A stretch of 58,707 nucleotides of DNA. It comes from Paratrimastix pyriformis (Eukaryota; Preaxostyla; Paratrimastigidae). The stretch lies in assembly GCA_027972325.1 (NCBI GenBank), contig JAPMOS010000190.1, forward strand, positions 1 to 58,707. The letters are read 5' to 3'. Numbering within the stretch: position 1 is the stretch's first letter; each line of letters starts with the position of its first letter. The notes beneath the pieces are model-generated. The model searched no databases, had not been told where the DNA came from, and saw only the letters and a program-made list of their open reading frames with translations. A program made the position numbers and the translations under genes. This document shows, in pieces, positions 1 through 52,084 of the stretch.

Positions 1-40
1 CATGTCTCTCTGATGCGAGGATGCTGAACATTGGATGCGA

Positions 41-129
41 CTGACATTCACCAGACAGACAGAAAGCACAGACAGACAGACAAACAAACAAACAGACAGC
101 ACAGTCAGACAGCACAGACAGACGGACGG

Positions 130-176
<47 letters not shown>

Positions 177-812
177 GCACAGCAGACAGACAAACAAACA
201 GACAGCACAGTCAGACAGCACAGACAGACGGACAACACAGACAGACAGACAGACAGACAGACAGCACAGACAGCACAGACAGACAGCACAGACAGACAGC
301 ACAGACAGACAGCACAGACAGACAGCACAGACAGACAGCACAGACAGCAGCACAGACAGACAGACAGCACAGACAGCACAGACAGACAGCACAGACAGAC
401 AGCACAGACAGACAGCACAGACAGACAGCACAGACAGACAGCACGGACAGACAGACAGCACAGACAGCACAGACAGACAGCACAGACAGACAGCACAGAC
501 AGACAGCACAGACAGACAGCACAGACAGACAGCACAGACAGCACAGCAGACAGACAAACAAACAGACAGCACAGTCAGACAGCACAGACAGACGGACAAC
601 ACAGACAGCACAGTCCAGCGCAAGCAGAACAAACACAAACAACCAGCCAGCCTGACTGACCGACAGAAGGACTGACAATGAGACACTGATCAGCCAGACA
701 CGACACACAGCACAGCACAGCACAGCCAGCCTGACCGACAGAAGGACTGACAATGAGACACTGATCAGCCAGACACGACACACAGCACAGCACAGCACAG
801 CCAGCCAGATCA
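41..812. repeat. CAGA/CAGCACAGA minisatellite
   Basis: Near-continuous array of CAGA-based units (CAGACAGACAGCACAGA variants) from about 41 to 640. It is followed by two tandem copies of a roughly 75-bp unit (about 645-807) containing GACCGACAGAAGGACTGACA. All frames are low complexity. It lies downstream of the last visible exon of the minus-strand LRR gene and is probably intron. Confidence 0.9.
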
Positions 813-842
813 ACAGACAACAACGTCGATACAAGGGCAGAC

Positions 843-8661
<7,819 letters not shown>

Positions 8662-8679
8662 GGTGGGACAGGGTTCTGC

Positions 8680-8687
8680 ATATATAT
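8680..8687 (-). promoter_or_regulatory. TATA-like element of the LRR gene
   Basis: Minus-strand ATATATAT whose 3' end lies 18 nt upstream of the ATG at 8661. The close spacing implies a very short or absent 5' UTR if it is used. Confidence 0.45.
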
Positions 8688-8689
8688 CC

Positions 8690-10160
8690 CGACAGGTTCT
8701 CATCCATACCGGAGCTCATTAGTCACGTCGGCACGTCGGCGCGCAAAACGGCCGTTCGTTGCTGATTCGGAAACACCCCGAGGGATCTTGGAACCGTTTT
8801 CAAACTTACACCTGAGAGCGTTCACTTCAGGGATCACCATTGGCTTGACGTCTTCACCAGGAGAAACGTTCCGGGAGCTCTCTTTTTGATGGGGTCTTTA
8901 CCGTTGGCCCTCCTCGAACTCACTGAAAGACCAGAATGCGCAGCAACCTCAATTCCGCGGTTCCCTCCTCTGCATATATAGCATGTGTTTCCCTCCTCCC
9001 CTGGGATCGCGACACTGTAGCCGATGCGATCTTCACACTGGTTGAGTCCATAGGTTTTTATTCCACTGTGTCGCATCTCTTGAGAAGTCTCCTCTCGTTT
9101 TGGACTCCATTGATTCGGGGCTTCAGCGCCGTCAGTCGAGGCGAGCCGCCTCGTTATAGCATATTTAGACACAAAAAAGAATTTAGAAAAATCTGAGCCT
9201 TCAGAATTTTCCTCTCGATCTTTGTTCGCCCACTGTGCCGACCTCAGGTTTTGGAGTTTTCTTTCAGTTCCCCTCTCCTCGCGCCGTTTGCTTGCCCCGG
9301 GACCACTTGGCCCTCATTCCAGTCTGTGGTACACCAGCACCGTGTTCCGAGACTGACCGGAACCCACCACCCACTCCCCCTCTCGAAAAATGTCTGCCAT
9401 GCTCCCGATGAAAAATCCGGTTCATCCGCAGGCTCTCGGTCGTTTGCGTTGGGCCTGGGAAACTAGACCCCAATTAGAAAAAACTGAGCCTGCAGAATTT
9501 TGTAAAAAGTCTTTTTGCGATTTTGGTGCCGAATGCACCCCTTCGATCGTCGCGCCCCCTTCGTGACCGCAGCTTTGAGGCTCGGAACCCAACCAAACTA
9601 GGATATTCCAAGAGAGAAACAGTGAGCCCCCCATGGGTTCCTGTCCGGGTCAGGGCCAGGCCCGGGCCCACCGGGAGAGGCGGTTGAATTCCGGCGGGGG
9701 TCGTTTTGCCCATAGGCGTGCCGACGTGTAGTCCGCCGCCTCGTGTGAGACTCGGAATAGGCGCCCCCACCTGCCACAACTGGCGTTCAGTTTTTTCTGA
9801 CGGTTGTGAGTCCTTTTTATCTGTGGACTCTCCTGGCGGTCCTTACTTTGCATTCGTAGGAGGGATGATCCGTTTTCCCAGTGGATACTTCATTTTTTCT
9901 GGTCATTGCAAGGAAACCTCTGGATCTTGGTAGATGATCATGGCCCGGATCATTCATGGCACATGTTGTTTGATGACATCTCCATTCGACTGAACAAGTG
10001 TGCGCGTAAAATCTATCTACAGAGGCGAGACGAACGAGGTCAGAGGAGGAGAAGCCAACACAACGTGAGCGAGTCCTGATCAAAGGATAAGGAGGGGCCT
10101 CAAATGACGCACAAATACAGAAAGGAGTGGGTGGGTGGGTGGGTGGGTGGGGGAAGGTGG
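8690..10160. other. Intergenic stretch without a recognised gene
   Basis: No supported gene. A 112-codon minus frame (8834-9172) and several 60-100-codon frames show no domain, splice logic or composition to support them. A TATATA-like plus-strand motif is present near 8971. Confidence 0.5.
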
Positions 10161-10162
10161 CC

Positions 10163-11820
10163 TCAAGAGTTGAAGATCTCCGGGTTCTCCTCCATGAATT
10201 CTGAGCGCAGCATCACCCCGAGGCGACACCAGCACCAACAGCGACCGAAAATGGAAAAGAGAATGAGAGCGTGTCCCGCGGGGTGAATGAAGAGATGGGC
10301 GGGGGGATGCGGACTCTTGATGAGGTGGGCCGTGAACTCGTCGAATCCGAGTCCTCTCTGTGGCCGCCGGAAGCCAGAGAAAATGACCAAGGAGCATGTG
10401 GAGGTGCGAAGAGGCGCGCAAGAAAGAGGATGGGCAGAAAGAGCGTGAGGGAAAGACCACAGAGAGACATATGCGAGGACGCAGGCGACTTCGCGTCGCG
10501 CGTTCCGCGTTCAGATGGGGACCCTGGGCCGAATGACCTCGTGTTGGGCCCTCTCCGGCCTTCTCCGACCTTCACACCCACATTCCTCCTCCTCACCCCA
10601 CACACACACACACACTCAACTGCTCGCCCCTGGGTGGGGAAAGAGGAGCTGAATGGCGAAAAGTCGGCCAAACAGCAGGCGGATCGGACAGGCCTTGGAT
10701 GATGTAGAAAGATACGTCAGGCCGCCCAGGTCGCTCTGCATCCTGCCGAGTGAAAAAAACAGGGGCGGGGCCGAAGACAGAAACAGAGAAACCAGGGGGT
10801 GAACACAACAGAGATCAAGGGCGAAGACATACAACAGAGAAATCAAGACGGAGGGGGAGGGGGAGGAAAAGGAGGGGGAGGAGGAGAAGGAGGAGGAGAA
10901 GGAGGAGGAGGGGGATGAAAAGAGGAGGAGGAGGAGAAGGAGGAGGAGGAGGAGGAGGAGGGATGGGGGGCATGATCGAGAAAGAAACAGGATCGTGTGA
11001 ACGAGAGATTGAAGTCTGGACATGCCATCTGCCCCCGCCTCCTCCTCTGCTCACCCCCAAGACACAGACTGTTCAATGTCCTCATCGGCGACCGTCTGCT
11101 TGAGGTCGCTCTTGCATCCGACCAGAAGTCTGTACGGCGGCGGGCGGGATTCATCGGCTTGGGCACGGTCGATCTCTCCCGCCCACCTCTTGAGGTCAGC
11201 AAGACTCTCGGGGTCGTCCAGAGCAAACATCATCACAATCACTGACGACCCGGGGGGACGGCAGACGATGGTGGATAAGACCAGGCGAATCCAGCTTTGA
11301 AATTAAAACGGACCGTGTGCTCCGCGATAGTAGGAGCGGGTGATCGAACGAAAGCGTTCCGCGCCCGCCGTGTCCTGAAGAAGATCCAACACATTACCGT
11401 GGCGAGATGACAGACCCACATCTGGAACTTGATGTTGGTGCCACCTGCTGGGAACGTCCGAATCTTTCGACACAAATGAAAAAAAAAATCCAGAAAAAAG
11501 CAGGCACAGACTCTGAAGTCCACTCCGATCGTACACCGATAATCCTCTCCGAAGGAGTCATCTGACCATCGTGTCAAAAAGGAGGTCTTTCCAGCTCCAG
11601 AGGAGCCGATCAAGACACACTTCGCAACAACATAGTCATCTCCAATGTCTGCTTTGGAGGCCGGCTGGTGGCCGGGCCTTGGAGGAGGTGGCGGTGGTGG
11701 AGGTGGGGGAGGGTGTCTCCGCCTTTTGACACCAGAAGCGAGGAAAAACCCGAAAACCATGGTGCAATACACCGCCAGAACTTGGAGCCAGTCCGAGCTG
11801 AGAGCTCGGAGCGCGAACAT
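10163..11820 (-). CDS. Rab-like small GTPase with N-terminal membrane anchor
   Basis: Six exons: 11820-11512, 11463-11416, 11374-11314, 11241-11055, 10742-10621 and 10200-10163. All phases agree, giving 254 residues. The N-terminus (residues about 1-35, LQVLAVYCTMVFGFFLASG then KRRR) looks like a transmembrane anchor and is followed by an 11-proline run. G domain: P-loop GSSGAGKT, switch I TIGVDF, G3 DTAGAERF, Rab-typical SITRSYYRG, G4 written CKSD instead of NKxD, G5-like STSSK. The C-terminus ends EENPEIFNS with no cysteine for prenylation. Rab proteins normally attach to vesicles by C-terminal geranylgeranyl groups; here the N-terminal segment probably replaces this (inference). It starts head to head with the kelch gene region. 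Last-exon boundaries are the least certain; a GGA-rich tract fills the intron at about 10850-10970. Confidence 0.8.
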
Positions 11821-11834
11821 CACGCCGGCGTGAG

Positions 11835-11843
11835 ATTATAATA
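11835..11843 (-). promoter_or_regulatory. TATA-like element of the Rab-like gene
   Basis: Minus-strand TATTATAAT whose 3' end lies 15 nt upstream of the ATG at 11820. A plus-strand TATATC at 11854-11859 could serve the divergent kelch gene. Confidence 0.4.
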
Positions 11844-11986
11844 CCCAGGACAGTATATCTAATTCGAATATTTCTCCTCAAGTTGCCGTTAATTCCATTT
11901 TTATTGTTCTGTTCCTTTTTTGCCCTGTCCTGGCAAGGTTTGTTGGTTCTGTTAAACGTGGGATCCCATCTCAAATTTTCTGAAAG

Positions 11987-35715
<23,729 letters not shown>

Positions 35716-36219
35716 ATTTCTCCCATGACCCCTCAATCCCCTTCCTTTTTTCTCTTTTCGGGTTAGTGGTGGTGGTGTCTGTGTCTGTGTGTCCGTCGGG
35801 TTCTACGTGACTTTGTGGATGGGATTGGCCAAATCTGGAAGGGTTTTGGCTGTTTCGGGCAATCGGCGAAAACACACCGAGTTGGTCCAGTCGCGCCCTC
35901 CCGACCCCAGTGAGGAAATCCGGTTTTGAATTGAGAATATTCGCACGATTTACAGTCCCCAAGGGGAATATCCTCAAGCGCGTCCTTGGGGGATTTCCAC
36001 GGTCCGGCAGGCTGAGGCGGGGCATGGCGCCGAGGGAGCTGCGCAGGATGACCCTGGACTTCGGATCGGTTTGCCTGGGGGAGGGAGCGACACAATGTGA
36101 ATAGCCATTCTGTCGTTCAGCGGGAGGCTCGGCCTGCCGAAACAAGGCGATGCTCATGCGACTCGGGCAGAACCAACATTCTGAGCATGATCATCGAGGC
36201 CCGAATATTGCAGTCAGTC
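35716..36219. other. No supported gene
   Basis: A plus frame ending at 36104 is open for over 100 codons but shows no recognisable motif. It could be a further exon of the giant gene if the TAA at 35713 is spliced out. No decision is possible from sequence alone. Confidence 0.3.
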
Positions 36220-36462
36220 TCATGCAGCCATGATAAAGGAATCACAAAAGGTTTTTATCCCCAATTCCCCCGTCACCTCATGAATGGTAACAGCATATCG
36301 AAGTTCCGGGCATAACACAAAGAACTGTTTCATCACCTCGCAGGGGACGATATGGCAGGCATCATCTCCAACATGATAGTTCGGATCTTCTCTTTCTGCG
36401 AGAATATTCATTTCTAAGTAGAGACCCAGACGCTCCCGAAGATGAGCCCCGCGAAAGATCAT
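36220..36462 (-). CDS. Small intronless protein of unknown function (80 residues)
   Basis: ATG at 36462 to a TGA ending at 36220. The protein has a soluble, mixed alpha/beta composition (MIFRGAHLRERLGLYLEMNI, EVMKQFFVLCPELRYAVTIH) with no repeat or membrane segment. A minus-strand TATATAAT lies 21 nt upstream of the ATG. I do not recognise the family. A copy of the short dispersed repeat begins about 35 bp upstream on the other side of the TATA. It could also be the last exon of a longer transcript. Confidence 0.5.
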   Translation of the reverse strand: MIFRGAHLRERLGLYLEMNILAEREDPNYHVGDDACHIVPCEVMKQFFVLCPELRYAVTIHEVTGELGIKTFCDSFIMAA

Positions 36463-36483
36463 AGCAGGAAAATCAGCCGAACC

Positions 36484-36491
36484 ATTATATA
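36484..36491 (-). promoter_or_regulatory. TATA-like element of the 80-residue gene
   Basis: Minus-strand TATATAAT, 21 nt upstream of the ATG at 36462. Confidence 0.4.
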
Positions 36492-36496
36492 CGTTG

Positions 36497-36555
36497 AGGC
36501 TGTGTATTTGCGAGGACGCAGGCGGAGAGAAACGTTACTCCCGCCTTCGCGTCTT
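36497..36555 (+). repeat. Short dispersed repeat, partial copy
   Basis: GAGGCTGTGTATTTGCGAGG then ACGCAGGCGGAGAGAAACGT and TACTCCCGCCTTCGCG match the head of the 19457 insertion with small gaps. Confidence 0.8.
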
Positions 36556-36722
36556 TGCTGTGCTGCATCAGGTCCAATGCGAGCTCGTCAAGGTCATCAT
36601 CGAACACATCGTTCTCGACCTATCACAGCAGCTTTGACCCGCGGGTGTCAGCCACAGGAGCGACAGTTGCTCGCGTCGACTCATGGCCTCTGTCAGATGC
36701 GAGTGGAAGGATAATCGACTGA

Positions 36723-40268
<3,546 letters not shown>

Positions 40269-40563
40269 CTGTCGAGTTGGTGATTTTTCAGTGGTATAAA
40301 ATTGTTTGATCTGTCTGTGTGGGTTTCGTTCGCGTTCTGGAGGCCAACACGAACACCGGATGTCTTCATCCCATCGGTCCTGATATTGATTTCGCGAGGG
40401 GTGGCATTATTCGGGGTCATGAAGTGTGTGAGCGTGTGGGAGGGAGGGAGGGGGATCCTCGCGAAGAAAACCGGAGAGTCGAAAAACGCGCAGAGGGAGA
40501 AAAAGCGAGCAACCGTACAAAAAGCAGGAAAAGAAGCCAGTAAGTCGCCTGGCGAATGAATAT

Positions 40564-46747
<6,184 letters not shown>

Positions 46748-48390
46748 TTTTCCCGGTGAGATTCCCACTATTTGGGGGGGCCGTTTTTTCTCGTCCCCCG
46801 GCTTCCGAAGCCTGCCCAGGCCCACCCAGGGGTCATTGGAAACCCGCTTTTTTTTTGCTGGAAAGCCCACTGCAGCCCGCGGCAGTTGCCCAAACTTTTG
46901 TGGGGCTGACGAAGAGCACCACCGATGTGCGATGCCCGCGATATCGCCGAGCTGGTTCGCCACAAATAACCAGTTTTTCTCACCGCTTTTCAAAATACAC
47001 ACCAGTCTAGGTACCTTGAAAGGCGTCTCCATGCTCTGCAAGTCCACAGGCTGGGCATCGACCCGGCATAGGATGTCGTCAGCTGGTCGGCAATTTCTCT
47101 TCGGGTCCTCGAATCTACCCAATATTATTATTAAAATAGACGACCCTTGAACATCCCCCTCTTTGTGGGACACCCCACACCTGTTTTCGACATTACATTA
47201 CGCCATCTGCGGGGTCTGCGGCAATTTTCTCTCTCCACAGTCTTCCGACTCACAAAATCTTGTCATACAGACGAACCAGACTACTTCAGGTCTTTTAGGT
47301 GCCACGGGGGGCGCCCTGGAAGGGGCACACCGGAAGGGGGCACACGGGAGAAGGGGGAATGGTACGAACATGTCTTTTTGGCTCCCATTTTGGCACTTGT
47401 TTCCGGAGCTTCGACCTTTCACGAGGAGCAGTTGATGGCGCAGATGTGCATTGAAACGAATCTGGTCTCCTGTGTGTGTTTGGCCTCAGTGTGGCCGCAA
47501 AAAACTGGCCCTTCGATTTTTTTGGCTCCTTTTGACCGAATAGAGATGTGCTCAAGTTTCTGAGCGAATCGCTTCTGCTGACTCACCGAAAGCGATCAGG
47601 TGCACGATTATCACACGCTGTGATAAGGTTCCTTCTTGAGGTCAGGGTGGAAACGGTCAGAAACCACACATACTCCCCAGACCAAAAGAAAATGTCCTGC
47701 AATAAAGCATTCCGGACCGACTCTTTTCAACCCTGGGGAACGTACTCGTAAATAGGCCATTGGACTTGGGAGGCGACCTAAGACACGAAGAACCCGATTC
47801 GAGCTAGTTTCGAAGGACCCTACTATTCCTCCATGAGTTTTTTCTTCAGAACTGTCGTCCGTTTCGACGCGATCCCGTTGGCTGGCGCAGCCCGAGGGCC
47901 ACAAGAAAAAGGGTCCCTTCGAAATAGCGTGTTTTCCTTCCGCCCGGATCCCGTGTCTGTTTTTGCACAGAACGGACGCCTGTTATGAAAAGCACACACA
48001 TCACCCAACACGCGAATGCGCGCAAAAAGTCTGTGTGACGAAGCACCGTGTCTCCTGGCCGGCATTTCGATATCCACTGACACGGCCAACGGCCGCGGAC
48101 CCCACTTCGGCCCACGGCCCCCTGTGGGCCACTCATTGTTTGCACAGGGATTCTTCGGCCGCGGCACTTTGCCGGTTGCGCTGGGGCAGCAGAAAGAAAA
48201 ATGATAGGGGTAAAATCCACACGTTGCTTCCGAAAATCGAAAGCAAGGCGATCCTATGTGCGCAGCAATTTCTGCGCCAAAGATCTTGGAACCTGTAGAC
48301 CCTCAAGCCCACTTGTTGGTGGAGATCATACTGTTGCGGCTATCGCCTTGACATCCCCGTGACATCTCCGTGACAGCCTAGGGGCAAATT
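46748..48390. other. Intergenic stretch, no supported gene
   Basis: A 138-codon plus frame (47147-47563) and a 114-codon minus frame (47823-48167) lack domains or splice support. The region upstream of 46747 should hold the BPI-family promoter. I see no TATA, but the AATCTCACCG just upstream of the ATG resembles AATCTCACGCCG upstream of the Rab-like ATG. Confidence 0.4.
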
Positions 48391-50474
48391 GTGCCGGGGA
48401 GCCCGGGTTTTGGGGAGCCTGGAACCCCGAAAAATGGGATTGTGACTGGGTCGCGGGACTGTGACGCCGCGCGACCGAACCGAGTTAAGCGCCAGTACTT
48501 CAATCCCACCCCCACGCAGGCTCCCGGCCCGGACGAGTCGGCGCCGCACTTCAGCGACCGCGATGTCAGGCGCGCCTTGTTCGGCTTCAAGCACGGGGCC
48601 GCTGCGGGTCCGAGTGGCTTGGCCCCCGACCACATCCGCAGCGCGGTCCGCAAAGATCCTGCCATCCTGCCTCTGCTCGCCGAGGCCCTGAACTTCTTCG
48701 TGAAGTGCGGGCGTCTCCCTCCGACCCTGGCCGCAGCCCGTCTTGTCGCGATCCCGAAGCCCAAAGGAGGCACGCGACCGATTGGAATCAGCGAGACCCT
48801 TTGCAGGCTCGCCATGAGGCTGCTGGTTCGGCGTTTCGAGGGGGTGACGAGGGAGAGGCTTTCACCCTTCCAGTTTGGTGTGTCCGTCAAGGAGGGTGCG
48901 CCCCTCATGGCATGCATCTCAGCGTCCGTCGTGGAGGCGTGCGAGGCGGGTCGGCAGCCCTACTGCCTTGTGGCTGTCGACCTCCGCAACGCGTTCCAAG
49001 CCCCTTCGCGCGAGGCGGTGCCCCTGGCCGCTCAGCGCGTCGGGTGGAGCCAACCGGCTGTCAAGCTGGTCCAAGGTCTGTACGCTAACGAGGCCCTGTT
49101 CTCCGGTGGGGAGAGGGTCCCTAATGCAAGAGGAGTCCGCCAGGGATGCCCGGCGAGCCCCCCCTTGTTTGCAGGGATCCTCGACCCAGCCCTACAGGTC
49201 CTCGAGGCCGACAAGGCAATTCCGAGGCTCATGCTCCCGGGAGAGGGCTTGGGCCTCGTCGTCCCCCGCGTTCTGAGCTACTTTGATGACATCCTCCTGT
49301 TGGCACCCTCTCCCGACGTTGCCCAGCACCTTCTGGGTCTCCTGCGCACCCTCATCACTCCCTGGGCTTCGAGATCAGCCCCGAGAAGTGTTGGGTCATC
49401 TCCAATGCCCTCGACCCCAAAGTCCGCCTGGTCCCTGGCGGGCTTCCTCTACCCGTCCGTCGCCTGGCGGATGGGGTGACGGTTCTCGGGGTCCCCTTCG
49501 GCCCGGCGTGCAAGGTGGCCGAGGTGGTGGCCAAGAAGGCTGAGGGCGCCCTGGAGCTGGCTCGCAAGCTCGCTGAGCTGTCGTCGCAGTCGTTCATCCT
49601 GCTCCTTCGCCTCTGCGTGTTGCCCAAGCTGACCTATCTTCTTAGGACCACGGCCTGCTCCCCGGCCCAGAGGGCGGTCTTGGGCCGTTTCGATGCCTCC
49701 CTTCGCCTGCTCGTCAAGGAGAAGCTTGGCCTCCCGCTCCTGCCTGCGGGGCAGCCCCCCTCCCTGTTCGATGACGTGATCTCATTGCCTCCTTCGGAGG
49801 GTGGGCTGGGCCTCCCCCCTCTGTGTGACTCACAGGAGGCCATGCAGGTCGGGGGCCTCATCTCGCTCTTCAACGCCGTCGAGGACCTTTCACCTCGGCT
49901 GTCGACGCTTCTTGCCGGGATCGCCAAGCTGGACGGACCCAGCTTCGTGGGGGACTCCCTCCGCACCGCTGCCAAGAGTTTCTCGATTCGTCGGGAGGCT
50001 CCGGCCAAACCTTGCGCGGCTCTGCCGCGTTTTTGTGGTGCAGATGGGAAGACCCTGCGAGGCCAGGTTCAGCACAGCCTTCTGGCGGCTCGGAACAAGG
50101 CTGCGGCCGCCAAGGCTCTTGCGCGCCTCCCCCCCGGGCCGGCTCGCAACATGAGGCTCTCTTCGGTGAACCCCGCTACCACTGCCCTCCTCGCCGCCTT
50201 TCCCTCGAATCTCCTCAGGCTCTCGGATGCAGACTTCACAGCCCTGGTCATGCGCCTGGCCGGAGCCGCCTGCGCTCCCTCCATCCATGCCATCTTCTCG
50301 GGCCCCTTCGGACCTGAGAAGTGCCCCGTCTGCAAGAAGGACATCGCCCAGGGCCACGAGCGCCTCTGCAAGTGTGCTCGCAACCTCTACTACAAGCGCC
50401 ACAACAACGTGCGATCCATCCGTGTCCCTTCTGCACACCACGCCCGGCTGCATCGTCCGGGCCGAGCAAAGTAG
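48391..50474 (+). mobile_element. Non-LTR retrotransposon, RT to zinc knuckle, 3' end missing (LINE copy 3)
   Basis: Two long frames (48391-49479, 49476-50474). RT motifs: GAAAGPSGLAPDHI, IPKPKGGTRPIGIS, LVAVDLRNAF (motif A), ARGVRQGCPASP (motif B), LSYFDDILLLA (motif C, FDD). One frameshift near 49360 takes the text into the GFEISPEKCW region. The thumb follows, then CPVCKKDIAQGHERLCKC and YKRHNNV, the knuckle that precedes the endonuclease in RLE-type LINEs. The endonuclease is absent: GC-rich sequence stops at about 50474 where the AT-rich viral element begins. Apart from one frameshift the copy is well preserved, so it is fairly young. Confidence 0.88.
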
Positions 50475-50529
50475 TTATAAAAGGAGAGTTCTGAGACAAT
50501 CGATTTTCACACACAATTTTTCACGCTTG

Positions 50530-50830
50530 CGTTGTTATTTGAGGCAAAAATCGATTTCTTCAGAACAAAATCTTTTTTCCTCATTCTATTTTATTGAAAA
50601 GGAGCATTTTATTTTATCAGCTTTGAATGATTTAAGCATTCATTTTCTCGAGCTACAAACGTTATTTGAGGCAAAAATCGAATTCTTCAGAGCAAAATCT
50701 TTTTTCTCAATGTTTTTTAAGTAAAACGAGCATTTTATTTTAATCAGCTTGGAATGATTTAAGCATCAATTCATTCGAGCTACAAACGAAATTAGAGGCA
50801 AAAAGCGAATTCTCCATGCATTTTCAATTT
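50530..50830. repeat. Tandem ~127-bp repeats in the viral terminal zone
   Basis: GTTATTTGAGGCAAAAATCG, CAAAATCTTTTTTC, GAGCATTTTATTTT and AATGATTTAAGCAT occur in the same order twice, with a partial third copy. Possibly part of a terminal repeat. From 50830 to 51369 I see no gene. Confidence 0.8.
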
Positions 50831-51369
50831 TTTTCCATTTTTTGTCCCAGAAATTATTTTGCCATTTTTGTCAAATCAAACAATTCAATCATCTTAAGCA
50901 TCAAACGAAAGAGAATTCAATCAGAAACAGCTTATCTCTTCATTCAAAATAAAATTGTGACAAAAGTGCTTTTCAAAAGTGATCATTAAATAATGCATCA
51001 ATCTTAAGTAAATGATGCATTCTTTTGATTGAATCAGCTCAAATAATTGATTCTAAGAAAATGGAAAAGTATGACAAAATGATAAAACAATATGAAATTT
51101 GATTTCAGCACCGAGCCCTTTAAAGCGAAAATTTACTCAGCTTTGACATGAATTGAAAGAGAAATCAATCAGATTTACCTTCTATTTCAAAGAGATAAAA
51201 AACAGCGTTTCATCATTTGAGCTCTGAGTGTTTTAAGATGATAATTCAATGAGCAACTGATGATATAATGAGGAATATCTCATCAGAATGCGCACTCATT
51301 ATAATCACTGAATCAGTAAAGGTATTTTAAGAAAAATTATTATCTATAGTTAGTATATAATAACCACTA

Positions 51370-51985
51370 ATGTCAAGCAAGCAATCTGTTGAGTCTGATA
51401 TGCCAGTTGTGATCATTCCGAACGATTTCACAGTTAAGAAGCTGTCAATTGAAGCCTTATCTGAATCGTCCAGGAAGCAAGAGAAGGCAATGAAGATGTG
51501 TCACATTGAACATAATGGTAGTAACCTATTAGTTCAGACGCCACAAATCGACTTAGGGCCTTATGGAGTGAACTTTACGAGAACACTAAAACCATCAGGT
51601 TACCAGTTGAGAATGTAGGCGATGACTTTAAGAAGATGATAGACAAGCTCGAGAAGTACTGTCAAAACAATGTGGAAAGCATTGTGAATGGTACTTTCGA
51701 AGAAGGCAAACCAGATGAATTTCAATACAAATCATTTGCCAAGACGAGTGATAATGACAAGTTTCCGAGCTACTATAAAGTAGCAGTTGGATATGCAGAT
51801 ACACTGTATCCGAGTGTCTTCCGAAAAGGTGAAGATGGTGAGGTAAAACAGGACACAACAATACAAACAAACGAGGATTTACGGAAAGCCGTCAATCCAG
51901 GAGCACAGTTAAAATGATAGTCCAACTTAAAGTATGGGTTGATGATAAGCAGCATTATGGAATCTCAGCCTCATGCAAACAGCTA
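51370..51985 (+). pseudogene. PLV conserved hypothetical gene
   Basis: Fossil viral gene. The visible text includes KMCHIEHNGSNLLVQTPQID, YKVAVGYADTLYPSVF and, near the end, QLKVWVDDKQHYGISASCKQ. The last part recalls a conserved small protein of large DNA viruses, but I cannot name the family with confidence. It does not read as one open frame. Confidence 0.4.
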
Positions 51986-52084
51986 CTTATAGTGAAAGAA
52001 GGGAAGAAGAAAGCAGACAATTCAAAGTCTCTTTTGCTTAAATATTGGTAGCTTGTCGTACATTGTTTATCTTCCATGTAGCCT

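Noticed and set aside
8834-9172. 112-codon minus-strand frame between the LRR and Rab-like genes
   Set aside because: No domain, no splice partner, no promoter signal beyond chance; length is expected in GC-rich DNA.
46748-47173. N-terminal extension of the BPI-family protein
   Set aside because: The frame is open upstream, but the ATG at 46747 starts a textbook signal peptide and the extension has no family match.
47147-48167. Two 110-140-codon frames between the BPI-family gene and LINE copy 3
   Set aside because: No recognisable motif; composition similar to other shadow frames.
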